Shown: positions 1-8,833, counted from the stretch's first letter. The stretch: 64,000 nucleotides of DNA from Aureimonas altamirensis (GCF_023702225.1 NZ_JAMQCO010000007.1:124001-188000); one strand, 5' to 3'. Translations and numbers: made by a program. The notes: generated by a model from the sequence alone, not told the origin.

Positions 1-1968
1 TGGCGCCACGGCCTGGTCCGGCCGTCGGCCGCCATCGCCGATCGGCACCTCGTCGAAATCTTCGTTCCGGATCATCTCGACCCGGTTGGCAAGCCGGCTA
101 TGGTTGCCGATGGCGATGCCGCGGCGCTCGTCCACCGCGATGCCGCCCCAGTTCGGCCCGCCGACCGTGCCCGGAAAGAGAAGCGTTCCCAGGCCCTCTT
201 CCTCAGGCGGCGTATAGATGCCTTCGTAGCGCATACGATGATATTGTATCCGGCAAAGGGCGGCGTCGATCGGCGTCAGGCCGAAGGCATGGCGGGCATC
301 GATGACTTCCGGATCCGGCCCGGACAGTCCGGCGAGGTTAGGATAGAACACCGACTGCGGCTGAACCGGTGAGAGTTGCTCGCCCTCGAGCGCGACCGTC
401 GGAACCGGCTTGTAGTCCACCGGCCGCAACGGCTCGCCGGTCTCTGCGTCCAGCACGAACAGCGAACCCGTCTTGGTTGCCTGGATGACGGCGCGTCTGC
501 GCGTACCGTCAACGTCTATATCCGCAACCACGGGCTGTGCGCCGATATCGTAGTCGAAACGGTCGTTCAGAACGGTCCGGAAGTGCCACCTTGTCTCGCC
601 GGAGGCAAGATCGACGGCGACGACCGCCGATGCGTATTCGTCGTCCTCCGGATCGCGGTTGCCGCCCCAATGGTCGTTACCGGGGTTGCCTGTGCCGAGA
701 AACACGAGACCGAGCCCTTCGTCCCCGGATATGACGTTCCAGACGTTCGGCGTGCCTTGCGGCCAGATCTCGCCCTCGGCCAGCGGCTGCATCGGCCGGT
801 CGATCCGCTTTGCGTCCCACGCCCAGACCAGCGCGCCCGTCATGGCGTCGAAAGCGCGGACGACGCCGGACGGTGCATCGCGACGCTGGTTGTCCGAGAC
901 CTGCTGCCCGACCAGCACGAGGTTTCCGACGACGGCGGGGCCCGAATTCGAAGAGGCGTGGCCGGGTTCCCGGATGTCCATTCCCTCGGTCAAATCGACG
1001 ACGCCTTGTGTCCCGAAACCGGGGCAAAGACTGCCCGAGCCGGCGTCCAGGGCCACGAGCCGCCCATCGGCAACGGCGACCAAGATGCGTCGCTGGCACG
1101 GCGCATCGCCGGGTCCGTTTGCGGGCAGGCCGTCCGATTCGAAAAAGGCGACCGCACGACAGGCGGCGCTGAACATCGATTCCATCGCACGCGGCTCAAC
1201 CTGCGGGTCGAAGCGCCAGCGCTCCTCGCCCGTCCCGGGGTCCAGCGCGAACACCTTGTTGCCGGGCGAGCACAGGAACAGCGTGTCGCCGACCTTCAGA
1301 GGCGTATTCTGCGACGAGTAGAAGACCCGATCATTCGGTTGCACATCCCCCGTGCTGAACCGCCATGCCTCCGCCAGGCCAGAGATGTTCTGTGGAGTGA
1401 TCTGCGAAATGTCCTGGTAGCGCCGACCTTCCGGCGTGCCGCCGAACGCGACCCAATCCGTATCGGCGGGAAACGGTATCGTCGCCTCGGCCGGCTGCTG
1501 CGGATCCACCGGCCGCTCCCAGAAGACGGCGACGAGCGCGGCAGCCGCCACTATGCCGCCGGCAAGAACGGACAGCACGGCTACCCTCGCACGGCCGGTT
1601 CCGGGGCCGCGACGCTCCATGGCGAAGGCAAGGAGCGACAGCGCCGCAAGCAGGACGACGAGGCCGGATCGCGCGGCAAGATCGACGAGCCATGCCGGCA
1701 TCCAGCCCTTGAGGCCGATCTCGGCAAGCGACCAGAGGATGGTGGCGGCGGCAGCGCCCACCATGATCGCCGTCGGAAGCCGTCTATGCCCGAGAAACGA
1801 CAGCAGGCCGGCCAGCGACAGGGCGAATCCGAGAAGGGCATAGAACCAGTTTCCGCCGAGCGCGATCAGCCACAGCCCGAGCCCCAGCGTCGGCAGGCCG
1901 ACCAGGAGAGCCGACGCTGCCACGACGAGGTAGAACACGCCCCACGCGGTCCGTGAATTGCTGGTCAT
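1..1968 (-). CDS. Membrane-bound PQQ-dependent dehydrogenase (glucose/quinate/shikimate family), 3' end cut off
   Basis: Quinoprotein dehydrogenase that oxidises a sugar or polyol in the periplasm and passes electrons to ubiquinone. The ATG is at 1968-1966 and the frame stays open to base 1, so 656 codons are visible and the C-terminus is missing. The first ~150 residues hold about five hydrophobic segments, the membrane anchor of this family. The rest is the start of an eight-bladed PQQ propeller, with W-docking style repeats such as ALDPGTGEERW and VDLASGETRWHF, and a GTGNPGNDHWGG stretch typical of glucose/quinate dehydrogenases. It diverges from glpR. The substrate (glucose, quinate, shikimate, other polyol) cannot be decided from this fragment, so no symbol is given. 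It needs PQQ, as does the methanol dehydrogenase at 50179. Confidence 0.9.
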   Translation of the reverse strand, partial: MTSNSRTAWGVFYLVVAASALLVGLPTLGLGLWLIALGGNWFYALLGFALSLAGLLSFLGHRRLPTAIMVGAAAATILWSLAEIGLKGWMPAWLVDLAARSGLVVLLAALSLLAFAMERRGPGTGRARVAVLSVLAGGIVAAAALVAVFWERPVDPQQPAEATIPFPADTDWVAFGGTPEGRRYQDISQITPQNISGLAEAWRFSTGDVQPNDRVFYSSQNTPLKVGDTLFLCSPGNKVFALDPGTGEERWRFDPQVEPRAMESMFSAACRAVAFFESDGLPANGPGDAPCQRRILVAVADGRLVALDAGSGSLCPGFGTQGVVDLTEGMDIREPGHASSNSGPAVVGNLVLVGQQVSDNQRRDAPSGVVRAFDAMTGALVWAWDAKRIDRPMQPLAEGEIWPQGTPNVWNVISGDEGLGLVFLGTGNPGNDHWGGNRDPEDDEYASAVVAVDLASGETRWHFRTVLNDRFDYDIGAQPVVADIDVDGTRRRAVIQATKTGSLFVLDAETGEPLRPVDYKPVPTVALEGEQLSPVQPQSVFYPNLAGLSGPDPEVIDARHAFGLTPIDAALCRIQYHRMRYEGIYTPPEEEGLGTLLFPGTVGGPNWGGIAVDERRGIAIGNHSRLANRVEMIRNEDFDEVPIGDGGRRPDQAVAP

Positions 1969-2115
1969 CGAGTTCTCCTGGCCGACGCGTCGATCATCCT
2001 GTCACATGCGGCGAAGTAGCGCGCGATACGCATGGTCAACTGGCGCTCGAGGGCCCCACGGATCTGTGATCGCGTCGTGCAGCCGCCGCGGCCGGCCGCC
2101 GAAACCATCGGCGAG

Positions 2116-2146
2116 TTTCGTTTTCCCTTCGCCTCCATTTCGTTTT
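2116..2146 (+). promoter_or_regulatory. Probable GlpR operator upstream of glpR
   Basis: Two identical TTTCGTTTT elements lie at 2116-2124 and 2138-2146, with a weaker TTCG between them. TTCG occurs at 2117, 2128 and 2139, an exact 11-base period, so the repeats fall on one face of the helix. The site lies 38 bases before the glpR start, in the glpR/PQQ-dehydrogenase divergent gap. The same motif recurs at 2965-3001 before glpD. DeoR-family GlpR proteins bind such TTTCG-type repeats; assignment to this GlpR is inference. Confidence 0.65.
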
Positions 2147-2183
2147 ATGAAGCGATAACGACGCAAGCGAAGGAGGGAGGCCA

Positions 2184-2963
2184 ATGCTTTCGGAACGGCA
2201 GAACGCCATCATGGAACTGGCGCGCGGAGACGGCCGCGTCCTGGTCGAGACGCTGGCAGGCCGCTTCGCCGTCAGCGTACAGACCATTCGGAAAGACCTG
2301 AACGAACTCTGCGACGCGCGCCTTCTGTCGCGGATCCATGGTGGCGCCGTGCTCGGCGCCGGCGCCGAAAACCTCAATTACGACGCGCGGCGGGCGATCG
2401 CCGCAAACGAGAAGGCGGCCATCGGCAAGGCCGCCGCGGACCTGATTCCGGACCGGTCTTCCCTCTTCATCAACATCGGCACCACGACCGAAGCCGCGGC
2501 GCGCGCGCTGCTGCATCATTCCGGCCTGATGGTCATCACCAACAATCTCAACGTCGCACACGCGCTGCGCGCCAGCCCGGAAATCGAAGTCATCGTGGCC
2601 GGCGGCCTGATCCGCCGGTCGGACGGCGGCATCGTCGGCGAAGCGGCCGTCGACTTCATCCGGCAGTTCAAGGTGGACTTCGCCGTCATCGGCGCGTCCG
2701 CCATCGACGAGGACGGCGCCCTCCTCGATTTCGACTATCGGGAAGTACGCGTGGCGCAGGCCATCATCGCCAATGCGCGCCACGTCGTGCTCGTCTCCGA
2801 TTCGACGAAGTTCGAGCGCACCGCGCCCGTGCGCCTCGCCCGCCTGGAGCAGATCGGAACCTTCGTTACGGACCGCTGCCCGAGCGACAAGGTCAGGGAT
2901 CTGTGTCACGCCGCCGGCGTACGCCTGATCGAAACGAGCCTCGACCGAGACTCTGTCGCTTGA
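2184..2963 (+). CDS. glpR: DeoR-family glycerol-3-phosphate regulon repressor GlpR
   Basis: Transcriptional repressor of glycerol/glycerol-3-phosphate use, 259 aa. Residues ~1-57 are a DeoR winged helix (MLSERQNAIMELARGDGRV, then the recognition part FAVSVQTIRKDLNEL). The remainder is the DeoR effector-binding domain related to phosphosugar isomerases (FINIGTTTEAAARAL, then NNLNVAHAL). An AAGGAGGGAGG Shine-Dalgarno stretch precedes the ATG. It sits directly upstream of glpD and the GlpSTPQUV transporter, and matching TTTCG repeats occur before and after it. That supports autoregulation and control of the downstream operon, with glycerol-3-phosphate as the expected inducer from family knowledge. 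Confidence 0.9.
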   Translation: MLSERQNAIMELARGDGRVLVETLAGRFAVSVQTIRKDLNELCDARLLSRIHGGAVLGAGAENLNYDARRAIAANEKAAIGKAAADLIPDRSSLFINIGTTTEAAARALLHHSGLMVITNNLNVAHALRASPEIEVIVAGGLIRRSDGGIVGEAAVDFIRQFKVDFAVIGASAIDEDGALLDFDYREVRVAQAIIANARHVVLVSDSTKFERTAPVRLARLEQIGTFVTDRCPSDKVRDLCHAAGVRLIETSLDRDSVA

Positions 2964-2964
2964 C

Positions 2965-3001
2965 TTTCGTTTATTTTCGTTTCTAAATCACATCGCTTTC
3001 G
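2965..3001 (+). promoter_or_regulatory. Probable GlpR operator between glpR and glpD
   Basis: A direct repeat TTTCGTTTATTTTCGTTT begins at 2965, immediately after the glpR stop codon. TTCG occurs at 2966, 2976 and 2998, spacings of 10 and 22 bases. It is the same word as upstream of glpR (2116-2146). The position, 49 bases before the glpD ATG, suits repression of a glpD-led transcript. Confidence 0.6.
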
Positions 3002-3049
3002 AAATTGCCCGTCAGTGCTGCAATGCGAAAGCGGGGGTGGCAACGAAAC

Positions 3050-4537
3050 ATGCTGGATGTCTTCATCATCGGTGGCGGGATCAACGGCTGCGGCATAGCG
3101 CGTGACGCGGCCGGCCGCGGCTTCTCCGTCATGCTGGCGGAACGGGGCGACCTTGCCTGCGGCACTTCGTCGTGGAGCACGAAGCTGATCCATGGCGGAT
3201 TGCGCTATCTCGAACATTATGAGTTCCGGCTGGTCCGCGAGGCGCTCGCCGAGCGCGAGGTCATATGGGGCATCGCACCGCATATCGTGCGCCCCCTGCG
3301 CTTCATCCTTCCGCTGCACAAGGGGCTGCGGCCCGCATGGCTGCTGCGCATCGGGCTTTTCCTTTACGATCATCTCGGCGGTCGCAAGCGACTGAAGGCC
3401 ACGACCGCGGTGGACCTGACAGGCCCGATGGGCGCGCCGCTCAAGCCTGAGTTTCGCAAGGGCTTCGAATATTCCGACGCGCGGGTGGACGATACCCGAC
3501 TCGTCGTCCTGAATGCGCGCGACGCGGCGGCGCACGGCGCCAGGATCGCGGTGCGGACCGAGGTGGTCGGCGCCACCCGCATCGAGGGCGGCTGGCAGGT
3601 CAGGCTCCGCGACGCCCGCACGGGCGTTGAAAGCGACGTCGTGGCACGGTTTCTGGTCAATGCCGCCGGCCCGTGGGTGGACAGGGTTCTGGCCGGCGTG
3701 GTCAAGAGGGCAGAGCCCCGCAACGTGCGCCTCGTCCAGGGCTCGCATATCGTACTGCGGAGGCTGTACGAGCATGACCGGGCTTACATCTTCCAGAATG
3801 CCGATGGCCGCATCATCTTCGCCATTCCCTATCATTTCGGCACCACGCTCGTCGGAACGACCGACCGCGACTACGAAGGCGATCCCGCCAGGGCGGCCAT
3901 CGCCGACGAGGAGATCGACTATCTGATCGCAGCCGCCGGCGAGTATTTCGAAAAGCCGCTGCGCCGCGACGACATCGTGTGGAGCTTCTCCGGCGTACGC
4001 CCCCTGTTCGACGATCATGCCGGCAAGGCGCAGGAGGCGACGCGCGACTACGTCCTGAAGACGGAGGGCGATGCCGGCGAGCCGCCCTTGCTCAACATCT
4101 TCGGCGGCAAGATCACCACCTACCGCAAGCTGGCCGAAGACGTTCTCGCCGAGATCGAGCGCCGTCTCGGCGTTCGCGGGCCTGCCTTCACCGGCATGCG
4201 GCCCCTGCCCGGTGGAGATTTTCCGGTGGATGGCGTGGCCGCGCTCGAAGCGCGACTTGGCGACATCGCGCCCGGCTTGGATTCGGCCACGCGGGCGCGC
4301 ATGGTGAGCGCCTACGGCACCGACGCCCTCGCCATCGCCGCCGGGCTCGGACCCGATCTCGGCCATGGGCTGCACGAGGGCGAGGTGCGGTGGATGGTGG
4401 AACGGGAGTGGGCCATGAGCGCCGAGGACATCCTCTGGCGGCGGTCCAAGCTGGGGCTCGTGTTCGCCCCGGAAGAAAGACAATCCCTGGAAAACAGGGT
4501 CGAGGAAATCGCAAGGCCGCCACTCGCGGCAGAGTAA
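3050..4537 (+). CDS. glpD: Aerobic glycerol-3-phosphate dehydrogenase
   Basis: FAD flavoprotein at the inner membrane that oxidises sn-glycerol-3-phosphate to dihydroxyacetone phosphate and reduces ubiquinone. The protein is 495 aa, normal for GlpD. The N-terminus MLDVFIIGGGINGCGIARDA is the FAD-binding Rossmann motif. GTSSWSTKLIHGGLRYLEHY follows and is diagnostic of the family, as is FGGKITTYRKLAED near residue 355. I chose ATG 3050 because homologues begin at the Rossmann motif and a GGGGGTGG stretch lies just upstream; a TTG at 3005 is in frame but adds an unlikely extension. It is the first enzyme gene after glpR and shares the operon with the glycerol importer. Confidence 0.95.
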   Translation: MLDVFIIGGGINGCGIARDAAGRGFSVMLAERGDLACGTSSWSTKLIHGGLRYLEHYEFRLVREALAEREVIWGIAPHIVRPLRFILPLHKGLRPAWLLRIGLFLYDHLGGRKRLKATTAVDLTGPMGAPLKPEFRKGFEYSDARVDDTRLVVLNARDAAAHGARIAVRTEVVGATRIEGGWQVRLRDARTGVESDVVARFLVNAAGPWVDRVLAGVVKRAEPRNVRLVQGSHIVLRRLYEHDRAYIFQNADGRIIFAIPYHFGTTLVGTTDRDYEGDPARAAIADEEIDYLIAAAGEYFEKPLRRDDIVWSFSGVRPLFDDHAGKAQEATRDYVLKTEGDAGEPPLLNIFGGKITTYRKLAEDVLAEIERRLGVRGPAFTGMRPLPGGDFPVDGVAALEARLGDIAPGLDSATRARMVSAYGTDALAIAAGLGPDLGHGLHEGEVRWMVEREWAMSAEDILWRRSKLGLVFAPEERQSLENRVEEIARPPLAAE

Positions 4538-4568
4538 GATCTGTCCGGGGCGCGCACGGGAGGAAACG

Positions 4569-5654
4569 GTGCTGCAACTCATCGATGTGGAGAAGCGTGT
4601 CGGGGCCGATACGCATATCGGCGACGTATCCCTGTCGCTGGAGCGCGGAACGCTGACCGTCCTTCTGGGCGCTACCTTGAGTGGCAAGACGAGCCTGATG
4701 CGCCTGATGGCCGGGCTCGACAAGCCGACGAGCGGGCGCATCCTGATGGACGGCGTCGACGTGACGGGCGTGTCCGTGCGCCGCCGCAACGTGGCCATGG
4801 TCTACCAGCAGTTCATCAACTATCCGGCGATGACCGTGCGCGAGAACATCGCCTCCCCCCTGCGGGTCGCGGGGCGCAGTTCCGCCGAGATCGATGCGGC
4901 GGTGGCGCGCGCGGCGCGCCTGATGAAGCTTGAACCCTATCTGGACAGAACGCCGCTGAACCTGTCCGGCGGGCAGCAGCAACGCACGGCGCTGGCCCGC
5001 GCCATCGTCAAGGGCGCCGACCTGGTGCTGCTGGACGAGCCGCTGGCCAATCTCGACTACAAGCTGCGCGAGGAACTGCGCGAAGAGCTGCCCCGCATCT
5101 TCAGCGAGACGGGGGCGATCTTCGTCTACGCCACGACCGAGCCGACCGAAGCCCTGCTGCTCGGCGGGCGCACCGTGACGCTGCGCGAGGGCCGCGTCAC
5201 GGCCGTCGGCCCGACGAGCGAGCTCTACCGGCGGCCGGCCGACCTGGAAACGGCGCGCATCATGTCGGACCCGCCACTCAACGTCATAGGGCTGACCGTC
5301 TCCGATGGCGCCCTGACAGGATCCGATGGCCTGACACTGCCCGCCGGTACGCTCGCGGGGCTTGCGGACGGCGCCTATGCGCTCGGCATCCGCGCGCACC
5401 ACCTGCATCCGACAGCGGCGACCGCGGCCCAGGGCCGGCTGGTGGCGCGCCTTGCGACATCCGAGGTCACCGGCTCCCAGACCTTTGCCCATGCGGACGG
5501 CGCGGGCGCCCGCCTTGTCGCCGTGCTGCCCGGCGTGCGCCGCCTGCAGGCGGGCGACACGATGGAACTGGCCTTCGACAGGGCCGACATGATGCTGTTC
5601 ACCGCCGATGGCCGCCGCGTCGACCGGACGCATGCCGCCAGCCGCGCGGCTTGA
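4569..5654 (+). CDS. glpS: Glycerol ABC transporter ATPase GlpS (degenerate Walker A and H-loop)
   Basis: One of two different ATPase subunits of the GlpSTPQUV glycerol importer, 361 aa, GTG start after GGGAGGAAAC. An ABC domain (~1-230) is followed by a MalK-like C-terminal OB/TOBE region. Walker A at 34-41 is GATLSGKT instead of GxSGSGKT. The signature LSGGQ (132-136) and Walker B LVLLDEP (152-158) are intact. The H-loop position reads ATTEPTEA, with Thr190 where the switch His normally sits. The partner GlpT has the reverse pattern, so the pair should form one consensus and one degenerate ATP site. It starts 31 bases after glpD and is 13 bases ahead of glpT. Confidence 0.9.
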   Translation: MLQLIDVEKRVGADTHIGDVSLSLERGTLTVLLGATLSGKTSLMRLMAGLDKPTSGRILMDGVDVTGVSVRRRNVAMVYQQFINYPAMTVRENIASPLRVAGRSSAEIDAAVARAARLMKLEPYLDRTPLNLSGGQQQRTALARAIVKGADLVLLDEPLANLDYKLREELREELPRIFSETGAIFVYATTEPTEALLLGGRTVTLREGRVTAVGPTSELYRRPADLETARIMSDPPLNVIGLTVSDGALTGSDGLTLPAGTLAGLADGAYALGIRAHHLHPTAATAAQGRLVARLATSEVTGSQTFAHADGAGARLVAVLPGVRRLQAGDTMELAFDRADMMLFTADGRRVDRTHAASRAA

Positions 5655-5667
5655 GGGGAAAACGCCG

Positions 5668-6750
5668 ATGGCCAGTATCCGACTCGATCGCCTCCGCCAC
5701 GCCTACACTCCGCAACTGGCGGCTGCGGGCACTTATGCGCTGCGCCAGATCGACCATACGTTCGAAGACGGCGGCGCCTATGCCCTGCTGGGCCCGTCCG
5801 GCTGCGGCAAGACCACGCTGCTCAACATCATGTCCGGCCTCGTCACGCCGACCGAAGGGCGCATCCTCTTCGACGAGCGCGACGTGACGGACCTTTCGCC
5901 CGAGCGCCGCAACATCGCGCAGGTGTTCCAGTTTCCCGTGATCTACGACACGATGAGCGTTGCGGAGAACCTGGCGTTTCCCCTGCGCAACCGGCGCGTT
6001 CCGGAAGCCGAGATCGGCCGCCGCGTGGCCGCGATGCTGGAGCGGCTGGGGCTCGCCGACAAGGCCGGCCGCAAGGCGCGCGGGCTGACGGCCGACGAAA
6101 AGCAGAAGATTTCGCTGGGGCGCGGCCTCGTCCGCTCGGACGTCGCCGCCATCCTGTTCGACGAGCCGCTGACCGTCATCGACCCGCACATGAAATGGAT
6201 CCTGCGCTCGCAGTTGAAGGAGTTGCATGGCCAGTTCGGCACCACGATGATCTACGTCACCCACGACCAGACCGAGGCCCTGACCTTCGCCGACAAGGTG
6301 GTGGTGATGTACGAGGGCGAAGTGGTGCAGATCGGCACGCCGGAAGAGCTGTTCGAGCGGCCGCGCCACACCTTCGTCGGGTATTTCATCGGCTCTCCCG
6401 GCATGAACGTTCTGTCCTGCCGCGTCGCGGATGGCGTCGCCCTTGTCGGCGGCGCGCGCCTGCCTTTGCCGCAGGGCATGACGGCATCGACCGATGCGCG
6501 CATGGAGATCGGCGTCCGGCCGGAATTCGTCCGCGTCGTGCCTGCGGGCACGGCGGGCGCCCTGCCGATCACCGTCGACAAGGTCGAGGATATCGGCTCC
6601 AGCCGCATCGTGCGCTCGCGCCTCGGTGACGAGAAGTTGACGGCGGTGCTGGCCGACGACGCACCGGTTCCCGCCGACGCCGCGGTGCTCTTCGAGCCGC
6701 GTGCCGTCAATCTCTATGCCGATTCCTGGCTTGTGGGCGGGAGGGCCTGA
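5668..6750 (+). CDS. glpT: Glycerol ABC transporter ATPase GlpT (degenerate ABC signature)
   Basis: Second ATPase subunit of the glycerol importer, 360 aa. Walker A GPSGCGKT (42-49), Walker B AILFDEP (161-167) and the H-loop VTHDQTEA (His199) are canonical. The ABC signature is not: where LSGGQ is expected the sequence reads LTADEKQKISLGRG (140 onward). A C-terminal TOBE-like domain ends the protein. I chose ATG 5668 with a GAGGGGAAA Shine-Dalgarno; an upstream ATG at 5608 would overlap glpS by 47 bases. The name follows the rhizobial glycerol transporter, not the E. coli GlpT glycerol-3-phosphate antiporter. Confidence 0.9.
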   Translation: MASIRLDRLRHAYTPQLAAAGTYALRQIDHTFEDGGAYALLGPSGCGKTTLLNIMSGLVTPTEGRILFDERDVTDLSPERRNIAQVFQFPVIYDTMSVAENLAFPLRNRRVPEAEIGRRVAAMLERLGLADKAGRKARGLTADEKQKISLGRGLVRSDVAAILFDEPLTVIDPHMKWILRSQLKELHGQFGTTMIYVTHDQTEALTFADKVVVMYEGEVVQIGTPEELFERPRHTFVGYFIGSPGMNVLSCRVADGVALVGGARLPLPQGMTASTDARMEIGVRPEFVRVVPAGTAGALPITVDKVEDIGSSRIVRSRLGDEKLTAVLADDAPVPADAAVLFEPRAVNLYADSWLVGGRA

Positions 6751-6753
6751 CCG

Positions 6754-7644
6754 ATGGAAAAAACCTGGAACAATCGCGCCTGGCTGATGGTCCTGCCGGT
6801 GCTGGTTCTCGTCGCCTTTTCGGCGGTGATCCCGCTGATGACGGTCGTCAACTATTCGGTGCAGGACACGTTCGGCCAGAATGAATTCTTCTGGGCCGGC
6901 ACGGAATGGTTCACCGAGGTTCTGCAGTCCTCGAGGTTCCATGATGCGCTGGGCCGCAACCTTCTGTTTTCGGCCATCATCCTGGCGATCGAGGTGCCGC
7001 TGGGCATCGTGGTGGCGCTTGCCATGCCCCGCAAGGGTTTCTGGGTGCCGGTCTGCCTGGTGCTGATGGCGTTGCCGCTGCTGATCCCTTGGAATGTTGT
7101 CGGCACCATCTGGCAGGTCTTCGGACGCACCGATATCGGCCTTCTCGGAGCCACGCTGACGCGGCTCGGCATCGACTACAACTACGTCCAGAACCCGCTG
7201 GACGCCTGGATCACCGTCATCGTGATGGACGTCTGGCACTGGACGAGCCTCGTCGTGCTCCTGTGCTATGCCGGCCTCGTCTCCATCCCCGACGCCTACT
7301 ACCAGGCCGCGCGCATCGACGGTGCCTCGCGCTGGGCCGTCTTCCGGTACATCCAGCTGCCGAAGATGGGCCGCGTGCTGGTGATCGCCGTCCTGCTGCG
7401 CTTCATGGACTCCTTCATGATCTACACCGAGCCCTTCGTCGTCACCGGCGGCGGACCGGGCAATTCCACCACGTTCCTGTCGATCGACCTCGTCAAGACG
7501 GCGGTCGGCCAGTTCGACCTCGGCCCGGCGGCGGCAATGAGCCTGATCTACTTCCTGATCGTGCTCGCCCTGTCCTGGGTCTTCTACACCGTGATGACGA
7601 ATGTCGGCACGGACCGGCCCCAGGGCCAGGGAGACAAGTCATGA
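6754..7644 (+). CDS. glpP: Glycerol ABC transporter permease GlpP
   Basis: MalF-type inner-membrane permease, 296 aa, with about six hydrophobic segments; the first starts at residue ~9 (WLMVLPVLVLVAFSAVIPLM). The EAA-loop contact with the ATPases is around DAYYQAARIDGASRWAVFRY. It begins three bases after the glpT stop and overlaps glpQ by four bases (ATGA), which suggests coupled translation. Position between glpT and glpQ identifies it as the GlpP half of the permease pair. Confidence 0.92.
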   Translation: MEKTWNNRAWLMVLPVLVLVAFSAVIPLMTVVNYSVQDTFGQNEFFWAGTEWFTEVLQSSRFHDALGRNLLFSAIILAIEVPLGIVVALAMPRKGFWVPVCLVLMALPLLIPWNVVGTIWQVFGRTDIGLLGATLTRLGIDYNYVQNPLDAWITVIVMDVWHWTSLVVLLCYAGLVSIPDAYYQAARIDGASRWAVFRYIQLPKMGRVLVIAVLLRFMDSFMIYTEPFVVTGGGPGNSTTFLSIDLVKTAVGQFDLGPAAAMSLIYFLIVLALSWVFYTVMTNVGTDRPQGQGDKS

Positions 7645-8534
7645 GCAGCGTCACCCATCCCGCCGCTTCCGTGCCGCCCGCCCTGCACGCCGAGGACGCG
7701 CTGAAGCGCCGCTCGGCACAGGCCGCCAGCCGGCGCTTCCACCTCAAGGCGCTGATACCGGCCCTCTACATCCTGTTCCTGCTGGTGCCGATCTACTGGC
7801 TGGTCAACATGAGCTTCAAGACCAACCAGGAAATCATCAGTGGCGTCACGCTGTGGCCGGTCAACCCGACGCTGGACAATTACCGCACCATCCTGACGGA
7901 TCCGTCCTGGTATCGCGGCTACATCAACTCGATGATCTACGTGGTGATGAACACGGTCATCTCCGTGTCGGTCGCCCTGCCGGCCGCCTATGCCTTCTCG
8001 CGCTACCGCTTCCTCGGCGACAAGCATCTCTTCTTCTGGCTGCTCACCAACCGGATGGCGCCGCCTGCCGTCTTCGCCCTGCCCTTCTTCCAGCTCTATT
8101 CGGCCTTCGGCCTCATCGACACGCATATCGCGGTCGCGCTGGCGCACTGCCTGTTCAACGTGCCGCTGGCGGTGTGGATCCTGGAAGGCTTCATGTCGGG
8201 CGTGCCGAAGGAGATCGACGAGACCGCCTATATCGACGGCTACTCCTTCCCGCGGTTCTTCTTCAAGATCTTCATGCCGCTCATCGCCAGCGGCATCGGG
8301 GTGGCGGCCTTCTTCTGCTTCATGTTCTCGTGGGTCGAGCTTCTCATCGCCCGCACGCTGACGGTGACGGACGCCAAGCCCATCTCGGCCATCATGACAC
8401 GCACCGTCTCGGCATCCGGCATGGACTGGGGCGTGCTGGCCGCAGCCGGGGCGCTGACGATCATCCCCGGAGCGATCGTCATCTGGTTCGTACGCAACTA
8501 CATCGCCAAGGGCTTCGCCCTGGGCCGGGTCTGA
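7641..8534 (+). CDS. glpQ: Glycerol ABC transporter permease GlpQ
   Basis: MalG-type permease, 297 aa, partner of GlpP. A ~35-residue cytoplasmic N-terminus is followed by six hydrophobic segments. The EAA loop is visible as SGVPKEIDETAYIDGYSFPR. The start ATG overlaps the glpP stop as ATGA. Despite the shared name it is unrelated to the glycerophosphodiesterase GlpQ of enteric bacteria. Confidence 0.92.
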   Translation: MSSVTHPAASVPPALHAEDALKRRSAQAASRRFHLKALIPALYILFLLVPIYWLVNMSFKTNQEIISGVTLWPVNPTLDNYRTILTDPSWYRGYINSMIYVVMNTVISVSVALPAAYAFSRYRFLGDKHLFFWLLTNRMAPPAVFALPFFQLYSAFGLIDTHIAVALAHCLFNVPLAVWILEGFMSGVPKEIDETAYIDGYSFPRFFFKIFMPLIASGIGVAAFFCFMFSWVELLIARTLTVTDAKPISAIMTRTVSASGMDWGVLAAAGALTIIPGAIVIWFVRNYIAKGFALGRV

Positions 8535-8545
8535 CGGAGGTGATC

Positions 8546-8833
8546 ATGCCCGATTTCTCATGGATGGCCTGGACATGGCCGACGGCGATCTTCTTTCTGA
8601 CCATCGCCCTCCTCATCGCCCTGATGGGCGTCTGGGAGGCCGTGTCGCCGGGCGGCGGCCCGCGCTACGGCATACTGCGCTTCGAGACGACGCGCGGCGA
8701 CCGCCTGTTCCTGTCGCTGCTGGGCTCGGCCTTCATCTGTCTCGGCTCCCTTTTCTTCTTCGAGGACGCCACCTTGTGGCCGGCGCTCCTCGTCTGCCTC
8801 GCCTATGCGGGGCTGGTCTTCCGCTTCGTCTGA
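8546..8833 (+). CDS. glpU: DUF2160 small membrane protein GlpU
   Basis: A 95-aa integral membrane protein with three hydrophobic stretches (near 10-28, 48-66 and 70-90), separated by a polar loop WEAVSPGGGPRYGILRFETT. The DUF2160 family occurs almost exclusively between the permease and binding-protein genes of this transporter; GlpU is the name used in the rhizobial glpSTPQUV locus. It starts 11 bases after glpQ with a GGAGG Shine-Dalgarno. Its role in transport is not known; an accessory membrane subunit is the simplest reading. Confidence 0.82.
   Translation: MPDFSWMAWTWPTAIFFLTIALLIALMGVWEAVSPGGGPRYGILRFETTRGDRLFLSLLGSAFICLGSLFFFEDATLWPALLVCLAYAGLVFRFV

Noticed and set aside
376-1956. 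A 526-codon open frame on the plus strand
   Set aside because: It is antisense to the PQQ dehydrogenase; the protein is Arg/Pro-rich with no recognisable domain, as expected for a shadow frame in high-GC DNA.
2906-4798. A 630-codon open frame on the minus strand opposite glpD
   Set aside because: The glpD product has clear FAD and family motifs in the same DNA; the minus-strand product has none.
4569-6750. Reading GlpT and GlpQ as the enteric glycerol-3-phosphate antiporter and the phosphodiesterase
   Set aside because: The proteins are an ABC ATPase and a MalG-type permease; only the names coincide.
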